A stretch of DNA of 64,000 nt. Origin: CAVUPF01 sp963803755 (GTDB lineage Bacteria; Actinomycetota; Thermoleophilia; Solirubrobacterales; 70-9). The notes under the pieces are model-generated. The model made no database searches, was not told the DNA's origin, and was given only the letters and a program-made list of their open reading frames with translations. Every line of letters starts with the position of its first letter. The first letter of the stretch is position 1. The position numbers were made by a program, and so were the translations under genes. The stretch lies in contig CAWDNP010000007.1 of assembly GCA_963803755.1 (NCBI GenBank), positions 1 through 64,000 of the forward strand, written 5' to 3'. Shown one piece after another: positions 44,633 to 53,577 of the stretch.

Positions 44633-46906
44633 ATGACTTCCCGAGTAGACATGCACTGCCATTCCACCGCCTCGCAGCTTTCGCGGCTCGGGGTCCAGCG
44701 CTCGCTCGGGCTGCCCGAGTGCGCGACTCCGCCGCAAGAGGTCTATGAGCTGGCGAAGCGGCGCGGGATGGACTTCGTGACGATCACCGACCACGACACG
44801 ATCGACGGCTGCCTGGAGCTGGCGGGCCGTCCCGACTGCTTCGTCTCCGAGGAGCTGACCGCCCGCTTCGCCGGCAAGCCCCAGGCGGTTCACGTCCTCT
44901 GCTATGGGATCACTCCCGGAGACCACGAGTGGCTGCAGGCCCATTCCGGCGATGTCGAGGCCTGCGCCGCCCACCTTCGCGAGAACGAGATCGCCTGCGC
45001 CCTGGCGCATCCCTTCTACAACGTTGGCGCGCCCCTGACCCAGCGCCACCGTCGTCGCCTGGCAGAGATGTTCCCGGTCTGGGAGGTCCGCAACGGGTCG
45101 CGGGCCGCGGAGCTCAACATGCCCGCCGCGCTCTACATCGAGACGCACGGCGGAACCGGCATCGGCGGCTCCGACGACCATGCCGGCGTGGACATCGGCC
45201 GCACCTTCACCGAAGCGCCCGCGGCCGCCACGCCGGAAGAGTTTCTGCGCCACCTGCGCCGCGGCGAGGCTCTCTCCGGCGGCGAGCAGGGTAGCGCTGC
45301 CAAGTGGGCGCACGCGGCGATGGCGCTTGCCACCCGCGCCCTCGCCCTCGACGAGGAGGCGGGGGAGGGCGCCGAGCTCGACCCCTCGGCGGTGCTGAAG
45401 ATCGCCCAGCGGGCGATCCGCGAGGGTGCCGCCCGCGAGGGCAAGGTCGCCGCCGACATCGGCCCCGATGACGCCCGCGGCCTGCTCGAGGCCTGGCTGC
45501 GCGGCATGGGCCTGAAGATCCGCGGGCGCGAGCTGCTCGACTATCTCCAGTCTGAGGGCTTCTCCCACGCCGATCTCTATCGCCGCGCCCGCCGCATCCA
45601 CGAGCGGCGACTGCGCGGCGCGGTGGGCGACGGCGCCGAGGCTGTCGCCCGCGGCGACGTGCCGGCAGCCCTGACCGGTCTCTTCGAGGCGCTGGTGCCG
45701 GCCGTCCCCTACGCGCCCTCGACCGCCTTCCTCGCCGCCGAGAAGGCGAAGCTGGCCGCCCACGCCGGCGAGCCGCGCCGGGTCGCGGTAATCGCCGACG
45801 GCATCGACGCGATGCACGGTCTCACCCGCACGATCGAGCAGATCCGCGAGCGCGGCGTCGGCGGCTTCGAGGTCGAGGTGGTCGGCACCGACGCTGGCGT
45901 CGACCGGCGCCTCCCGGCCGCTGCCGAGCTGGAGGTCCCCTTCTATGAGGGGATGAGGCTCGGGGTCCCGAGCCTGCCCGACCTGGTCGAGACGCTGGCC
46001 GAGGGCCGCTACGACCTCCTCCACGTCACCGCGCCGGGCCCGGCGGGCGTCGCCGCCGCCCTGCTCAGCCGGATCTCCGGCTTGCCTCTGCTCGGCAGCT
46101 ACCACACCGAGCTGGCCGCCTACGCCGGTCTTCGCAGCGGCGACGGCGGCCTCGAGGCGATCGCCGAGGCGGCGCTCGGCGTTTTCTACGGCGCCCCGTC
46201 GATCGTCCTCTCTCCCAGCCCGGCGGCGGATCGCTCCCTGCTGCGGCTCGGTGCCGACCCGGCCCGGCTCGGGCGCTGGGAGCGCGGCGTCGATACCGAG
46301 CGCTTCGATCCCGAGAAGGCCGACCGCGACGCCTATCCGGGTGAGCTGAAGGTCCTCTACACCGGTCGCCTCACCCGCGAGAAGGGCGTCGACCTGCTCG
46401 CCGAGAGTTTCCTGCGAGCGCGCGCCTCAGATCCCCGCCTGCACCTGCTGCTCGCCGGCGGCGGCCCAGAGGAGGCGGAGCTTCGGGCGCGGCTCGGCGA
46501 GCACGCGACCTTTCTCGGCTGGCTGGAGGGCGAGGCGCTCGCCCGCGCCTACGCCAGCGCCGACGTCTTCCTCTTCTGCAGCCGCACCGACACCTACGGG
46601 CAGGTGATCATCGAGGCGGGGGCAAGCGGACTGCCGGTCATCGCCGTCGCCGAGGGTGGGCCGGCGGCGCTGGTCGAGAACCACCACACCGGCATGCTCT
46701 GCCGCCCCGACCCCGACCACTTGGCCGGCACCCTCCTCCAGGTCGCCTCCTCGCCGCCACTGCGCCGCCACCTCGGCGCCTCCGCGCTGCGCGTCGCCCG
46801 CTCCCGTTCCTGGGAGAGGGCCCTTGACCAGCTCGCCGCCGGATACCGTCGCGCCCTCGGCGACACCGCGGCCCTTAACCGGCAGCCCTTCGCCCAGGCC
46901 GCCTGA
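44633..46906 (+). CDS. PHP-domain / GT4 glycosyltransferase fusion protein
   Basis: 757 residues, ATG with GAGAGGGA upstream. The N-terminal PHP phosphoesterase domain (about 1-265) keeps its metal ligands: DMHCHSTAS (H8, H10), TITDHDTID (D53, H54, D55), SEELTA, ALAHPFYN and GGSDDHAGVDIG. A helical linker follows. The C-terminal GT-B glycosyltransferase (about 380-750) has YDLLHVTAPGPAG, LLGSYHTELAAYAG, LYTGRLTREKGVDLL and the donor-site RTDTYGQVIIEAGASGLPVIA. GT4 enzymes with the YHTE motif often make glycolipids, for example replacing phospholipids under phosphate limitation; a PHO-type array and ppk1 18 bases downstream fit that idea. The exact substrates are unknown. Confidence 0.85.
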   Translation: MTSRVDMHCHSTASQLSRLGVQRSLGLPECATPPQEVYELAKRRGMDFVTITDHDTIDGCLELAGRPDCFVSEELTARFAGKPQAVHVLCYGITPGDHEWLQAHSGDVEACAAHLRENEIACALAHPFYNVGAPLTQRHRRRLAEMFPVWEVRNGSRAAELNMPAALYIETHGGTGIGGSDDHAGVDIGRTFTEAPAAATPEEFLRHLRRGEALSGGEQGSAAKWAHAAMALATRALALDEEAGEGAELDPSAVLKIAQRAIREGAAREGKVAADIGPDDARGLLEAWLRGMGLKIRGRELLDYLQSEGFSHADLYRRARRIHERRLRGAVGDGAEAVARGDVPAALTGLFEALVPAVPYAPSTAFLAAEKAKLAAHAGEPRRVAVIADGIDAMHGLTRTIEQIRERGVGGFEVEVVGTDAGVDRRLPAAAELEVPFYEGMRLGVPSLPDLVETLAEGRYDLLHVTAPGPAGVAAALLSRISGLPLLGSYHTELAAYAGLRSGDGGLEAIAEAALGVFYGAPSIVLSPSPAADRSLLRLGADPARLGRWERGVDTERFDPEKADRDAYPGELKVLYTGRLTREKGVDLLAESFLRARASDPRLHLLLAGGGPEEAELRARLGEHATFLGWLEGEALARAYASADVFLFCSRTDTYGQVIIEAGASGLPVIAVAEGGPAALVENHHTGMLCRPDPDHLAGTLLQVASSPPLRRHLGASALRVARSRSWERALDQLAAGYRRALGDTAALNRQPFAQAA

Positions 46907-46924
46907 GGCTCCTGGACGCCCGCC

Positions 46925-49027
46925 GTGCCTCAGTACGATGGCCCGATCGACGATCCCGCCCTTTACTTCAACCGCGAGCTGTCCTGGCTCGACTTCAACC
47001 AGCGGGTCCTAGAACTCGCCGAGGAGGACGGCGTGCCGTTGCTGGAGCGGTTGCGGTTCTGCGCGATCTATGCCTCCAACCTGGACGAGTTCTTCATGGT
47101 CCGGGTCGCCGGCCTCTTCGACCAGCTCGACGCCGGGATCGACGCGCGGGCCCCCGACGGCCTCGCTCCCGGCGAGCAGATCGACGCGATCCAGGCCCGG
47201 GTGCTTGAGCTAGACCAGCGCCTGCACGCCTGCTTTAACGGGATACTGCGCTCGGCGCTGGAGCAGGAGGGGATCAGGATCGTCTCCCTGAAGACCGCCG
47301 ATGAGCAGGAGCGACGCGAAATCGACGTGCGCTTCCACGAGCAGGTCTTCCCGGCGCTGACCCCGCTGGTGGTCGGCCTCGGCCGCCCCTTCCCCTACAT
47401 CTCCAATCTCTCGCTCAGCCTCGGCGTGCTGCTGCGCGACCCCGAGAGCGGAGTCGAGATCATCGCCCGCGTCAAGGTGCCGAAGGAGCTGCTCGGCCGC
47501 TTCCTGCCGGTCGGCGAGAGCGGCACCGCGCTGGTCCCACTCGAGGAGGCGATCGCCGCCAACCTCGATGTGCTCTTCCCCGGGACCGAGGTTGTCGACC
47601 ACGGCTACTTCCGGGTCACCCGCGACGCCGACTTCACGGTCTCAGACGAGGCGGATGACCTGCTGCAGGCGGTCCAGGATGAGATCCGCCGCCGCCGCTT
47701 CGGCGAGGTGGTGCGGCTGGAGATAGCCGCCGGTATGAATCCCAAGCTGCGCGAGCAGCTGATCGATGCCCTGCGCCTGGAAGACCGCGAGGTCTATGAC
47801 GTCGACGGGTTGATCGACCTCGCCGACCTCACCGAGGTCGCCGACGTGGCCGGCCACGCGGAGCTGCGCTACCCGCCCTGGTCCCCGGTCACCCAGCCGC
47901 GCCTGCAGGGCGAGGACGAGGAGCCGGTCGACATGTTCGCGACGATCCGCCAGAGGGACCTGCTCGTCCACCATCCATACGAATCCTTCGCCACCTCGGT
48001 CGAGCGCTTCGTCGAGCAGGCGGTGGCCGACCCCAACGTGCTGGCGATCAAGCAGACCGTGTACCGGACCAGCGATGACTCGCCGCTGGTGCCGTCGCTG
48101 ATCCGCGCCTCCGAACGCGGCAAGCAGGCGGTCTGCATGGTCGAGCTGAAGGCCCGCTTCGACGAGGAGGCCAACATCCACTGGGCCAAGTCGCTGGAGG
48201 AGGCTGGGGTGCACGTCGTCTACGGCATCCCCGGGCTGAAGACGCACGTGAAGGCGATCCTTATCGCCCGTCGCGAGGGCGACCGGGTGCGCGAGTACGT
48301 CCACATCGGGACCGGCAACTACCACCCGAAGACGGCACGCCTCTACACCGACTTCGGCCTCTTCACCGCCGACCCTGAGATCGGCGCCGACGTCGCCGAG
48401 ATGTTCAACTTCCTCACCGGCTACGGCCGGCCCGCCGAGTACCGCAAGGTGCTGGTCTCCCCGACCACGATGCGCGATCAGATCGTCGGGGAGATCGAGG
48501 CCACGGTCGAGGCCCACCGGGCCGGCGAAGAGGCGCGGATCGCGCTGAAGATGAACTCGCTGGTCGACGCGGGGTGCATCCGGGCGCTGTATGAGGCCTC
48601 GCGGGCAGGGGTCCAGGTCGACCTCAACGTGCGGGGGATCTGCTGCCTGCGACCGGGCGTGCCGGGGATCTCGGAGAACATCCGCGTCCTCTCGATCGTC
48701 GGCCGCTTCCTCGAGCACTCGCGCATGTACACCTTCCAGCGAGGGGAAGAGACGAGGGTGCTGATGGGCTCTGCCGACCTGATGCCCCGCAACCTCGACA
48801 GCCGGGTCGAGCTGGTGACGCCGGTCGAGGATCCAGAGCTGCGAGCCGAGATGCTCGACGTCTTGGAGCGCTGCTTCGCCGACAACGCCAACGCCTGGGA
48901 GCTGGGCACCGACGGGGTGTGGACCCGGTTAGCAGCACCTGCCGGAGAGCGCCGCAGTGTCCAGGAGGAGCTGCGCGCGCGCCACGCGGCGCGCGCCGCC
49001 GAGCAGCTCGCGGCGGCCGCGGGCTGA
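46925..49027 (+). CDS. ppk1: Polyphosphate kinase 1
   Basis: 700 residues from GTG 46925. It reversibly transfers the terminal phosphate of ATP to polyphosphate. Full domain set: N-terminal YFNRELSWLDFNQRVLELA and IYASNLDEFFMVRVAGL, head domain, then the phospholipase D-like catalytic halves with VHHPYESFATSV, IKQTVYRTS, the phosphorylated histidine in GLKTHVKAILI, VHIGTGNYHPKTARLYTD, the second-half NVRGICCLRPGVPGISENI and GSADLMPRNLDSRVEL. It lies in the operon with the PHP-glycosyltransferase and the Pit system, so polyphosphate making is coupled to phosphate uptake genes. Confidence 0.96.
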   Translation: MPQYDGPIDDPALYFNRELSWLDFNQRVLELAEEDGVPLLERLRFCAIYASNLDEFFMVRVAGLFDQLDAGIDARAPDGLAPGEQIDAIQARVLELDQRLHACFNGILRSALEQEGIRIVSLKTADEQERREIDVRFHEQVFPALTPLVVGLGRPFPYISNLSLSLGVLLRDPESGVEIIARVKVPKELLGRFLPVGESGTALVPLEEAIAANLDVLFPGTEVVDHGYFRVTRDADFTVSDEADDLLQAVQDEIRRRRFGEVVRLEIAAGMNPKLREQLIDALRLEDREVYDVDGLIDLADLTEVADVAGHAELRYPPWSPVTQPRLQGEDEEPVDMFATIRQRDLLVHHPYESFATSVERFVEQAVADPNVLAIKQTVYRTSDDSPLVPSLIRASERGKQAVCMVELKARFDEEANIHWAKSLEEAGVHVVYGIPGLKTHVKAILIARREGDRVREYVHIGTGNYHPKTARLYTDFGLFTADPEIGADVAEMFNFLTGYGRPAEYRKVLVSPTTMRDQIVGEIEATVEAHRAGEEARIALKMNSLVDAGCIRALYEASRAGVQVDLNVRGICCLRPGVPGISENIRVLSIVGRFLEHSRMYTFQRGEETRVLMGSADLMPRNLDSRVELVTPVEDPELRAEMLDVLERCFADNANAWELGTDGVWTRLAAPAGERRSVQEELRARHAARAAEQLAAAAG

Positions 49028-49054
49028 GGGCACAGCGACCACTAGGATTGCCGG

Positions 49055-49675
49055 GTGGCTCGCCTCTCGCTCCTGCCTCGCGATCGCACCTTTTTCGATC
49101 TCTTCATCGAGGCCGGGCAGAACACGGTCCACGCCTCGCGTCTTCTCGACCAGATGATGGGCTCCTGGCCCGACGACACCGGCCTCTCCCGGGAGATCCT
49201 CAAGGCCGAGCAGGAGGGCGACCGCATAACCCACGACATCATTCGGCGACTCAACTCGACCTTCGTTACGCCGATCGACCGCGAGGACATCTATGGCTTG
49301 GCGACCCAGATGGATGACATCGTCGACTTCACCGAGGAGGCGGCCGACTTCCTTGGCCTATACCAGATCGAGGCGCCGATGTCGCAGGCGCAGGCGCTGA
49401 CTAAGGTGCTGGTTGGGGCATGCGAGCAGCTCGCCGAGGGCCTGGAGCACCTGCGCGAGTTCAAGGACCTCGACAAGTACTGGATCGAGATCCACCGACT
49501 CGAGAACGAGGGCGACCGGATCTCCCGCGACGCCGTGGCGTCCCTGTTCTCCAATGGGATCGACCCGATGGTCGTGATTCGCTGGAAGGACATGTTCGCG
49601 GTGCTCGAGAGCGCGATCGACGCGACCGAGACCGCGGCCCAGATCATCGAGGGAATCGTCATCAAGAACTCATGA
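49055..49675 (+). CDS. DUF47 PhoU-like Pit accessory protein
   Basis: 206 residues from GTG 49055. All-helical PhoU-like fold: FDLFIEAGQNTVHASRLLDQMM, ILKAEQEGDRITHDIIRRLNSTFVTPIDREDIYGLATQMDDIVDF (written here as contiguous pieces) and IHRLENEGDRISRDAVASLF, with the ExxxD metal-binding clusters. DUF47 proteins are regularly encoded next to PiT transporters and are thought to control them. Its stop overlaps the pit ATG (ATGA). Confidence 0.9.
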   Translation: MARLSLLPRDRTFFDLFIEAGQNTVHASRLLDQMMGSWPDDTGLSREILKAEQEGDRITHDIIRRLNSTFVTPIDREDIYGLATQMDDIVDFTEEAADFLGLYQIEAPMSQAQALTKVLVGACEQLAEGLEHLREFKDLDKYWIEIHRLENEGDRISRDAVASLFSNGIDPMVVIRWKDMFAVLESAIDATETAAQIIEGIVIKNS

Positions 49676-50781
49676 GCTCCGACGTGATCTTGACGCTTGT
49701 CGTCGTCGCGGCGCTGGGCTTCGCCTTCAGCAACGGCTTTCACGACACCTTCGACGTGATCTCGACCGCGGTCTCCACCGGCGCGGCACCCCCGCAGGTG
49801 GCGATCGCGGTTGCGGGACTGCTCAACTTCGTCGGTGCTTTCATCTCAGTCGCGGTCGCGGCGACTGTCGCCCACGACATGGTCAACGCCGCCGCGATCA
49901 CTCCGAGCGTCGTCTTCGCCGGGTTGATCGGGGCGATCGCTTGGAACCTGGCGACCTGGCACTTCAGCCTGCCGTCCAGCTCCTCGCACGCGCTGATCGG
50001 GGGGGTGGTCGGGGCCACCCTGGCGGCTGCGGGGACCGGCGCGGTGCTCGGCGGCGGGCTGCTGGACAAAGTGCTGCTCCCGGCCCTGATCGCCCCGCTC
50101 GCGGCGTTTCTGCTCGCCGGCTTCCTCATCGTGATCATCTATCGCCTTGTTGGCAGAAGACGCCCGGGGCCGGTGACGCGCGCCTTTCGTCACGCACAGA
50201 TCGTCTCCGGGGGGCTGCTCGCCCTTGCCCACGGCGCAAACGACGCGCAGAAGACGACCGGGGTGATCATGATCGCGCTGATCGCCAACGGCACGCTTGG
50301 CCCCGCCGCGGGGCCGCCCCTGTGGGCGATCGTTGCGGCGGCGGCGGCGATCGCGCTTGGTACCTACAGCGGCGGCTGGCGGGTGATGCGCACGACCGGG
50401 GCGCGGATCATCAAGATGGACGCGGCGCAGGGCTTTTCCGCGCAGAGTGCCGGGGCGACCACGATCCTAATCTCCACCCTGCTCGGCTTTCCGATCTCTA
50501 CCACTCATGCGATCAGCGGCGGCGTGATGGGCGCCGGTGCCGTCAAGCGGGTCTCGGCCGTGCGCTGGGGAGTAGCCGGAAACATCGTCGCCGCCTGGTT
50601 GCTGACCCTGCCGGCGGCGGCTGCGATCGGGGCGGCGGCCTACGGGCTCGCCAGGATCTTCGGCACCGGGGCATTGGGGCCGGTGCTGGTGAGCTTGATC
50701 GCGCTTGTGCTGATCGCCGCGGCCTTCGCGCGCCGCTCGCAGCGGGAGCAGCCCGTCGCGCAAGTCGAACCGTCGCCATAG
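49672..50781 (+). CDS. pit: PiT-family inorganic phosphate transporter
   Basis: 369 residues from ATG 49672. About ten TM helices in two inverted repeats. Signatures: FAFSNGFHDTFDVISTAVSTGA in the first repeat and LLALAHGANDAQKTTGVIMIAL in the second, LPSSSSHALIGGVVGATLA and FPISTTHAISGGVMGAGAV. It is a low-affinity cation-coupled phosphate symporter, complementing the high-affinity Pst system 10 kb upstream. In the first repeat the usual GxNDxxNA is NGFHDTFDV, a common variant of the bacterial DUF47-linked subfamily. Confidence 0.94.
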   Translation: MSSDVILTLVVVAALGFAFSNGFHDTFDVISTAVSTGAAPPQVAIAVAGLLNFVGAFISVAVAATVAHDMVNAAAITPSVVFAGLIGAIAWNLATWHFSLPSSSSHALIGGVVGATLAAAGTGAVLGGGLLDKVLLPALIAPLAAFLLAGFLIVIIYRLVGRRRPGPVTRAFRHAQIVSGGLLALAHGANDAQKTTGVIMIALIANGTLGPAAGPPLWAIVAAAAAIALGTYSGGWRVMRTTGARIIKMDAAQGFSAQSAGATTILISTLLGFPISTTHAISGGVMGAGAVKRVSAVRWGVAGNIVAAWLLTLPAAAAIGAAAYGLARIFGTGALGPVLVSLIALVLIAAAFARRSQREQPVAQVEPSP

Positions 50782-50810
50782 CGCGGCCAGCGCGACGTAC
50801 AATTTGGCAG

Positions 50811-51161
50811 ATGCGCACTCTGCGCGATGTCGCGATCATCATGGCGCTGGCCTTCAGCGTCGCTTTCGCACCAGCCGGGGGCAACGTCGCAGAAGCTGTG
50901 CTCACCGCCCTTACGATGGGATTCTTGGCCGCAATCGCCTGGATGCTCTACACGTTGAGCCGCCAGAACGAGTTGACGCTGGCGACGCTCAGCGACGGGC
51001 GGCGGGCGATCCTCTATGGCGCCCTGGGGATGATCGCCCTGTTGATCGCCGGCACCGACGAGCTCTTCTCCAGTGGCGGCGGCACCGTTGCCTGGATCCT
51101 CCTTCTGGCCGCCTCGGTGGTGGCGATATGGCGGGTCTGGGTAGAGGCGAATACGTATTAA
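50811..51161 (+). CDS. Small membrane protein (116 aa)
   Basis: ATG 50811, 29 bases after pit. Four predicted hydrophobic segments: VAIIMALAFSVAFA, VLTALTMGFLAAIAWMLYTL, AILYGALGMIALLIAG and VAWILLLAASVVAIWRVWV. Charged loop between the second and third (SRQNELTLATLSDGRR). Not recognised. TACAAT at 50798-50803 upstream could be a -10 element, so it may have its own promoter rather than belonging to the pit operon. Confidence 0.6.
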   Translation: MRTLRDVAIIMALAFSVAFAPAGGNVAEAVLTALTMGFLAAIAWMLYTLSRQNELTLATLSDGRRAILYGALGMIALLIAGTDELFSSGGGTVAWILLLAASVVAIWRVWVEANTY

Positions 51162-51260
51162 GCAAGCCGTACATGGCACTCGGCCTCGGTGGCGCCGGAT
51201 CCCCGTCGTGCCGCCTTTCGGTTGCGTCTTCTCGTATCGGGACGGTTAGACTGCGGCGTG

Positions 51261-51734
51261 ATGACCGCGGTCGAGGTGCAGGGGGTCGAGGGGATGCAGG
51301 CGCTGGTCGGGCAGGAGATCGGCCCGAGCGAGTGGCGGACCGTGACGCAGGAGGACATCGACACTTTCGCGCGGGTCTCCGGCGACGACCAGTGGATTCA
51401 CGTCGATGTCGAGCGCGCTAGGGCGGAGAGCCCCTTCGGCACCACGATCGCCCACGGCAACCTCACCCTCTCCCTGGTTGATGGCTTCCGCAAGGAATTG
51501 ATCTCCTCAAGCGGTTTCACGCTCGGCGTCAACTACGGCTGGAACAAGATCCGTTTTCCCGCCCCGGTGCCGGTCGACAGCCGCGTCCGCGAGCGTGCCG
51601 AGGTCGTCTCCGTCGAGGAGGTCGGCGGCGGCTGGTGGCAGGTTGTGACCCGCTTCACCCTCGAGGTCGAGGGCAACGAGAAGCCCTGCTTCGTGGGTGA
51701 CAGCGTCACCCGCGTGATGGCGCCCGCCGACTGA
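51261..51734 (+). CDS. MaoC-like dehydratase / hot-dog-fold enoyl-CoA hydratase
   Basis: 157 residues. Catalytic block DIDTFARVSGDDQWIHVDVERARAESPFGTTIAHG with the Asp/His pair (residues about 31-62), then LVDGFRKELI, GWNKIRFPAPVPVDSRVR and a strand-rich C-terminus. MaoC hydratases hydrate enoyl-CoA thioesters. This is the intact parent of two degenerate 3'-end copies at 52790 and 54084. GTG 51258 is an adjacent alternative start. Confidence 0.88.
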   Translation: MTAVEVQGVEGMQALVGQEIGPSEWRTVTQEDIDTFARVSGDDQWIHVDVERARAESPFGTTIAHGNLTLSLVDGFRKELISSSGFTLGVNYGWNKIRFPAPVPVDSRVRERAEVVSVEEVGGGWWQVVTRFTLEVEGNEKPCFVGDSVTRVMAPAD

Positions 51735-51833
51735 CCGGCGCCTTCTCTTTTCCGGCGCCTCGGTCTGTCCGGAGCTCGCCGCTTCGACCTGAGGCGGGAA
51801 CTGCCGCACCGGATCGCGTGCCATGCTCGGCGA

Positions 51834-52258
51834 GTGGCGCAGACCCAGGCCATCTACTACCTGACAAGCGCGGCGTCGAACCGGTTGGCCGATTCATTGA
51901 CGCGCTGCCGGCCAAGCGCGCCGCCAAGATCGACGACTACGTCGAGGAGCACCTGAACGGCAAGTCGCCCGACGCCCCACCGCCGGAGCACCCGATTACC
52001 TCGCAGATCGAGGGCGAGCTGCGCGAGTTGCGGGTCCGCTTCGCCAACACGCGCTATCGAATTCTCTACCAGCGCTCCGGCAACCTAATCGTGTTGCTGC
52101 ACTCATTCGCGAAGGACACCGGAGCAGTGCCGGCCGCCGAGAAGGCGCTGGCGAAGCGCCGCATGGCCGACTTCAAGCAACGGATGGATGCAAAGCCGCG
52201 AGTCCCTCCGCGGGCGGCGGGTCAAGATGCGCCGTTTAGCAGTCGAAAGAAGGGTTGA
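51834..52258 (+). pseudogene. HigB/RelE-like (Gp49-type) toxin, one-base frameshift near 51870
   Basis: From GTG 51834 the chain begins AQTQAIYYLTS, then must change frame at about 51870 (one missing C) to continue as GVEPVGRFIDALPAKRAAKI. It then reads SQIEGELRELRVRFANTRYRILYQRSGNLIVLLHSFAKDTG, the core of phage-derived Gp49-like RelE-fold toxins, with AEKALAKRRMADFKQRM at the end. The core residues look intact. Toxin-before-antitoxin order is the HigBA arrangement. Whether the shift is real or an error is undecided; a real shift would disarm the toxin. Confidence 0.7.
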
Positions 52259-52262
52259 CTCA

Positions 52263-52280
52263 TTTATCTATTTGGATAAA
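52263..52280. promoter_or_regulatory. Palindrome TTTATC-N6-GATAAA before the antitoxin
   Basis: A perfect 6-bp inverted repeat with a 6-bp spacer in an AT-rich patch, 10 bases before the antitoxin ATG. It is a candidate operator or internal promoter for the XRE protein. Confidence 0.5.
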
Positions 52281-52290
52281 CTCACTTGCC

Positions 52291-52683
52291 ATGAGCCGGA
52301 ATCGCAACAGACAGATCAGCCCGAAGGGGCAAACCGCTGCCGAGGCGGCGCGCGATCGTGCCAGCCGCAGCGAGGAGTATCGCGAGGCCCGCGACGAGTA
52401 CGCCGCGATCCGCGAGCTGCGCGAGAGGAACTGGATCGCCGCCCACATCCGCGAGCGCCGCTACGAGCTGGACCTGACCCAGCAAGAGGTCGCTCGCCGA
52501 GTCAGAACGTCCCACTCCTTCATCTCGAAAGTCGAGGGCGGCAACCATATCCCGACGATCCCGGTGCTCAAGCGCATCCTCGCCGTGCTGGACGAGGAGC
52601 TGCTGATCGGCATCGAGCGCCAAGTTCCCCATGAGGAGCCAGAGCGCGAGGTCGCGCCTGTACCAAAGCTCGTCGCAGCCTGA
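52291..52683 (+). CDS. XRE-family antitoxin (HigA-like)
   Basis: 130 residues from ATG 52291. The N-terminal 50 residues are charged and helical (AAEAARDRASRSEEYREARDEYAAIRELRERN region). The helix-turn-helix follows: HIRERRYELDLTQQEVARRVRTSHSFISKVEGGNHIPTIPVLKRILAVL (about residues 52-100), then a short tail. Located right after the Gp49-like toxin, so it should neutralise it and repress the operon. Confidence 0.78.
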   Translation: MSRNRNRQISPKGQTAAEAARDRASRSEEYREARDEYAAIRELRERNWIAAHIRERRYELDLTQQEVARRVRTSHSFISKVEGGNHIPTIPVLKRILAVLDEELLIGIERQVPHEEPEREVAPVPKLVAA

Positions 52684-53190
52684 AGCCTCAGGTCAACTCC
52701 GCGATGAGCGCCGTCGTTTGGCGTGTTCGGTCGATCATGATCGCAAACGCCTTGACCGCGACCCCCGGCCCGCTCAGCTCCCTACGGGGATCGGGCCGAA
52801 CAATTCATAAGGCTTCAATCGGATCAGGTTCCCGCCCCCGGCCCGGTGCCGGTTGACAGCCGCGTCCGTGAGCGCGCCGAGGTCGTCACGGTCGAGGAGG
52901 TCGGCGGCGGCTGGTGGCAGGTGGTGACCCGCTTCACCCTCGAGATGGAGGAACGGCTGCAGCGAACCAGCCAGCCGCCGCAGGAGCTCTCCGCCCGCGC
53001 CGGGGAGCTTCGCACCCAGGCCGCGAAGACCGACATCAAGGGCTTCCGCGACGCAGCGCTCGTCTTGGCCGATCGCTACGAGCAAGCCGCCGCGGCTCGC
53101 CTAGCCTCTGCGTAGCTCTACAGCGAGCAGTTTGGGCAGCAGTTCAAGACAGCGCCTGGCTGGCTACGCGACCTTCTGTCGGCTCCCGCC
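52684..53190. other. Degenerate spacer with a maoC 3'-end copy and chimeric remnant
   Basis: No intact gene. 52790-52945 is a degenerate copy of the maoC 3' region (see separate entry). A short open frame (52846-53115) joins the maoC piece to ELSARAGELRTQAAKTDIKG and then LVLADRYEQAAAARLA, which resembles the end of an unrelated small protein. The rest carries no recognisable signal. Confidence 0.5.
52790..52945 (+). repeat. Degenerate maoC 3' fragment, copy 1
   Basis: ATCGGGCCGAACAATTCATA begins a segment shared with 54084. It continues into a maoC-like sequence (PVPVDSRVRERAEVV, EEVGGGWWQVVTRFTLE) also present in the intact gene at 51561-51665. In the maoC frame a TAA replaces the tyrosine codon of the NYGWNKIRF region, and the copy breaks off after TLEM. 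Confidence 0.75.
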
Positions 53191-53577
53191 TCAACCCTTA
53201 TCTGACTCCACCGCGATCGGCAACGGGCGTAGGCGCAGTCGCCCCCGCGAGAGGCTTGCGATTGCCCCCTTGCCGAGCGCGTCGCTGATCGCAGGCAGGT
53301 TCGCTGTGAGCAGATCGGCCTGCTCGCCGGGGGGCATATGGTCCGCGGAGCGCAGTAGGACCACTGAGGGAGTAGCAAGGGAGCCCAGCGCAAGCAGCGC
53401 CCCGAAGTCCGCATCGGCGGTTATGAGGACTCGATCCTGATCGGAGGCGGCCCGCAGGATCTCGGGGTCAAGCGCTCTCAGCAACCCAACGTCGGCGACG
53501 TGGACGGAGTCATGCCCGGCCTCGTGCAGACGACGCGCAACCTCAGGGGAGAGGTTCGCGTCGAGGAGGAGCCTCAC
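53191..53577 (-). CDS. DUF5615 PIN-like toxin candidate
   Basis: 128 residues. PIN-like core: MRLLLDANLSPEVARRLHEAGHDSVHV with the first aspartate (residue 6), then AASDQDRVLITADADFGALL with the second acidic pair, and VVLLRSADHMP. DUF5615 proteins are typically paired with DUF433 antitoxins, as here: its ATG overlaps the stop of the upstream gene by 4 bases. Predicted RNase toxin of a VapC-like module. Confidence 0.85.
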   Translation of the reverse strand: MRLLLDANLSPEVARRLHEAGHDSVHVADVGLLRALDPEILRAASDQDRVLITADADFGALLALGSLATPSVVLLRSADHMPPGEQADLLTANLPAISDALGKGAIASLSRGRLRLRPLPIAVESDKG

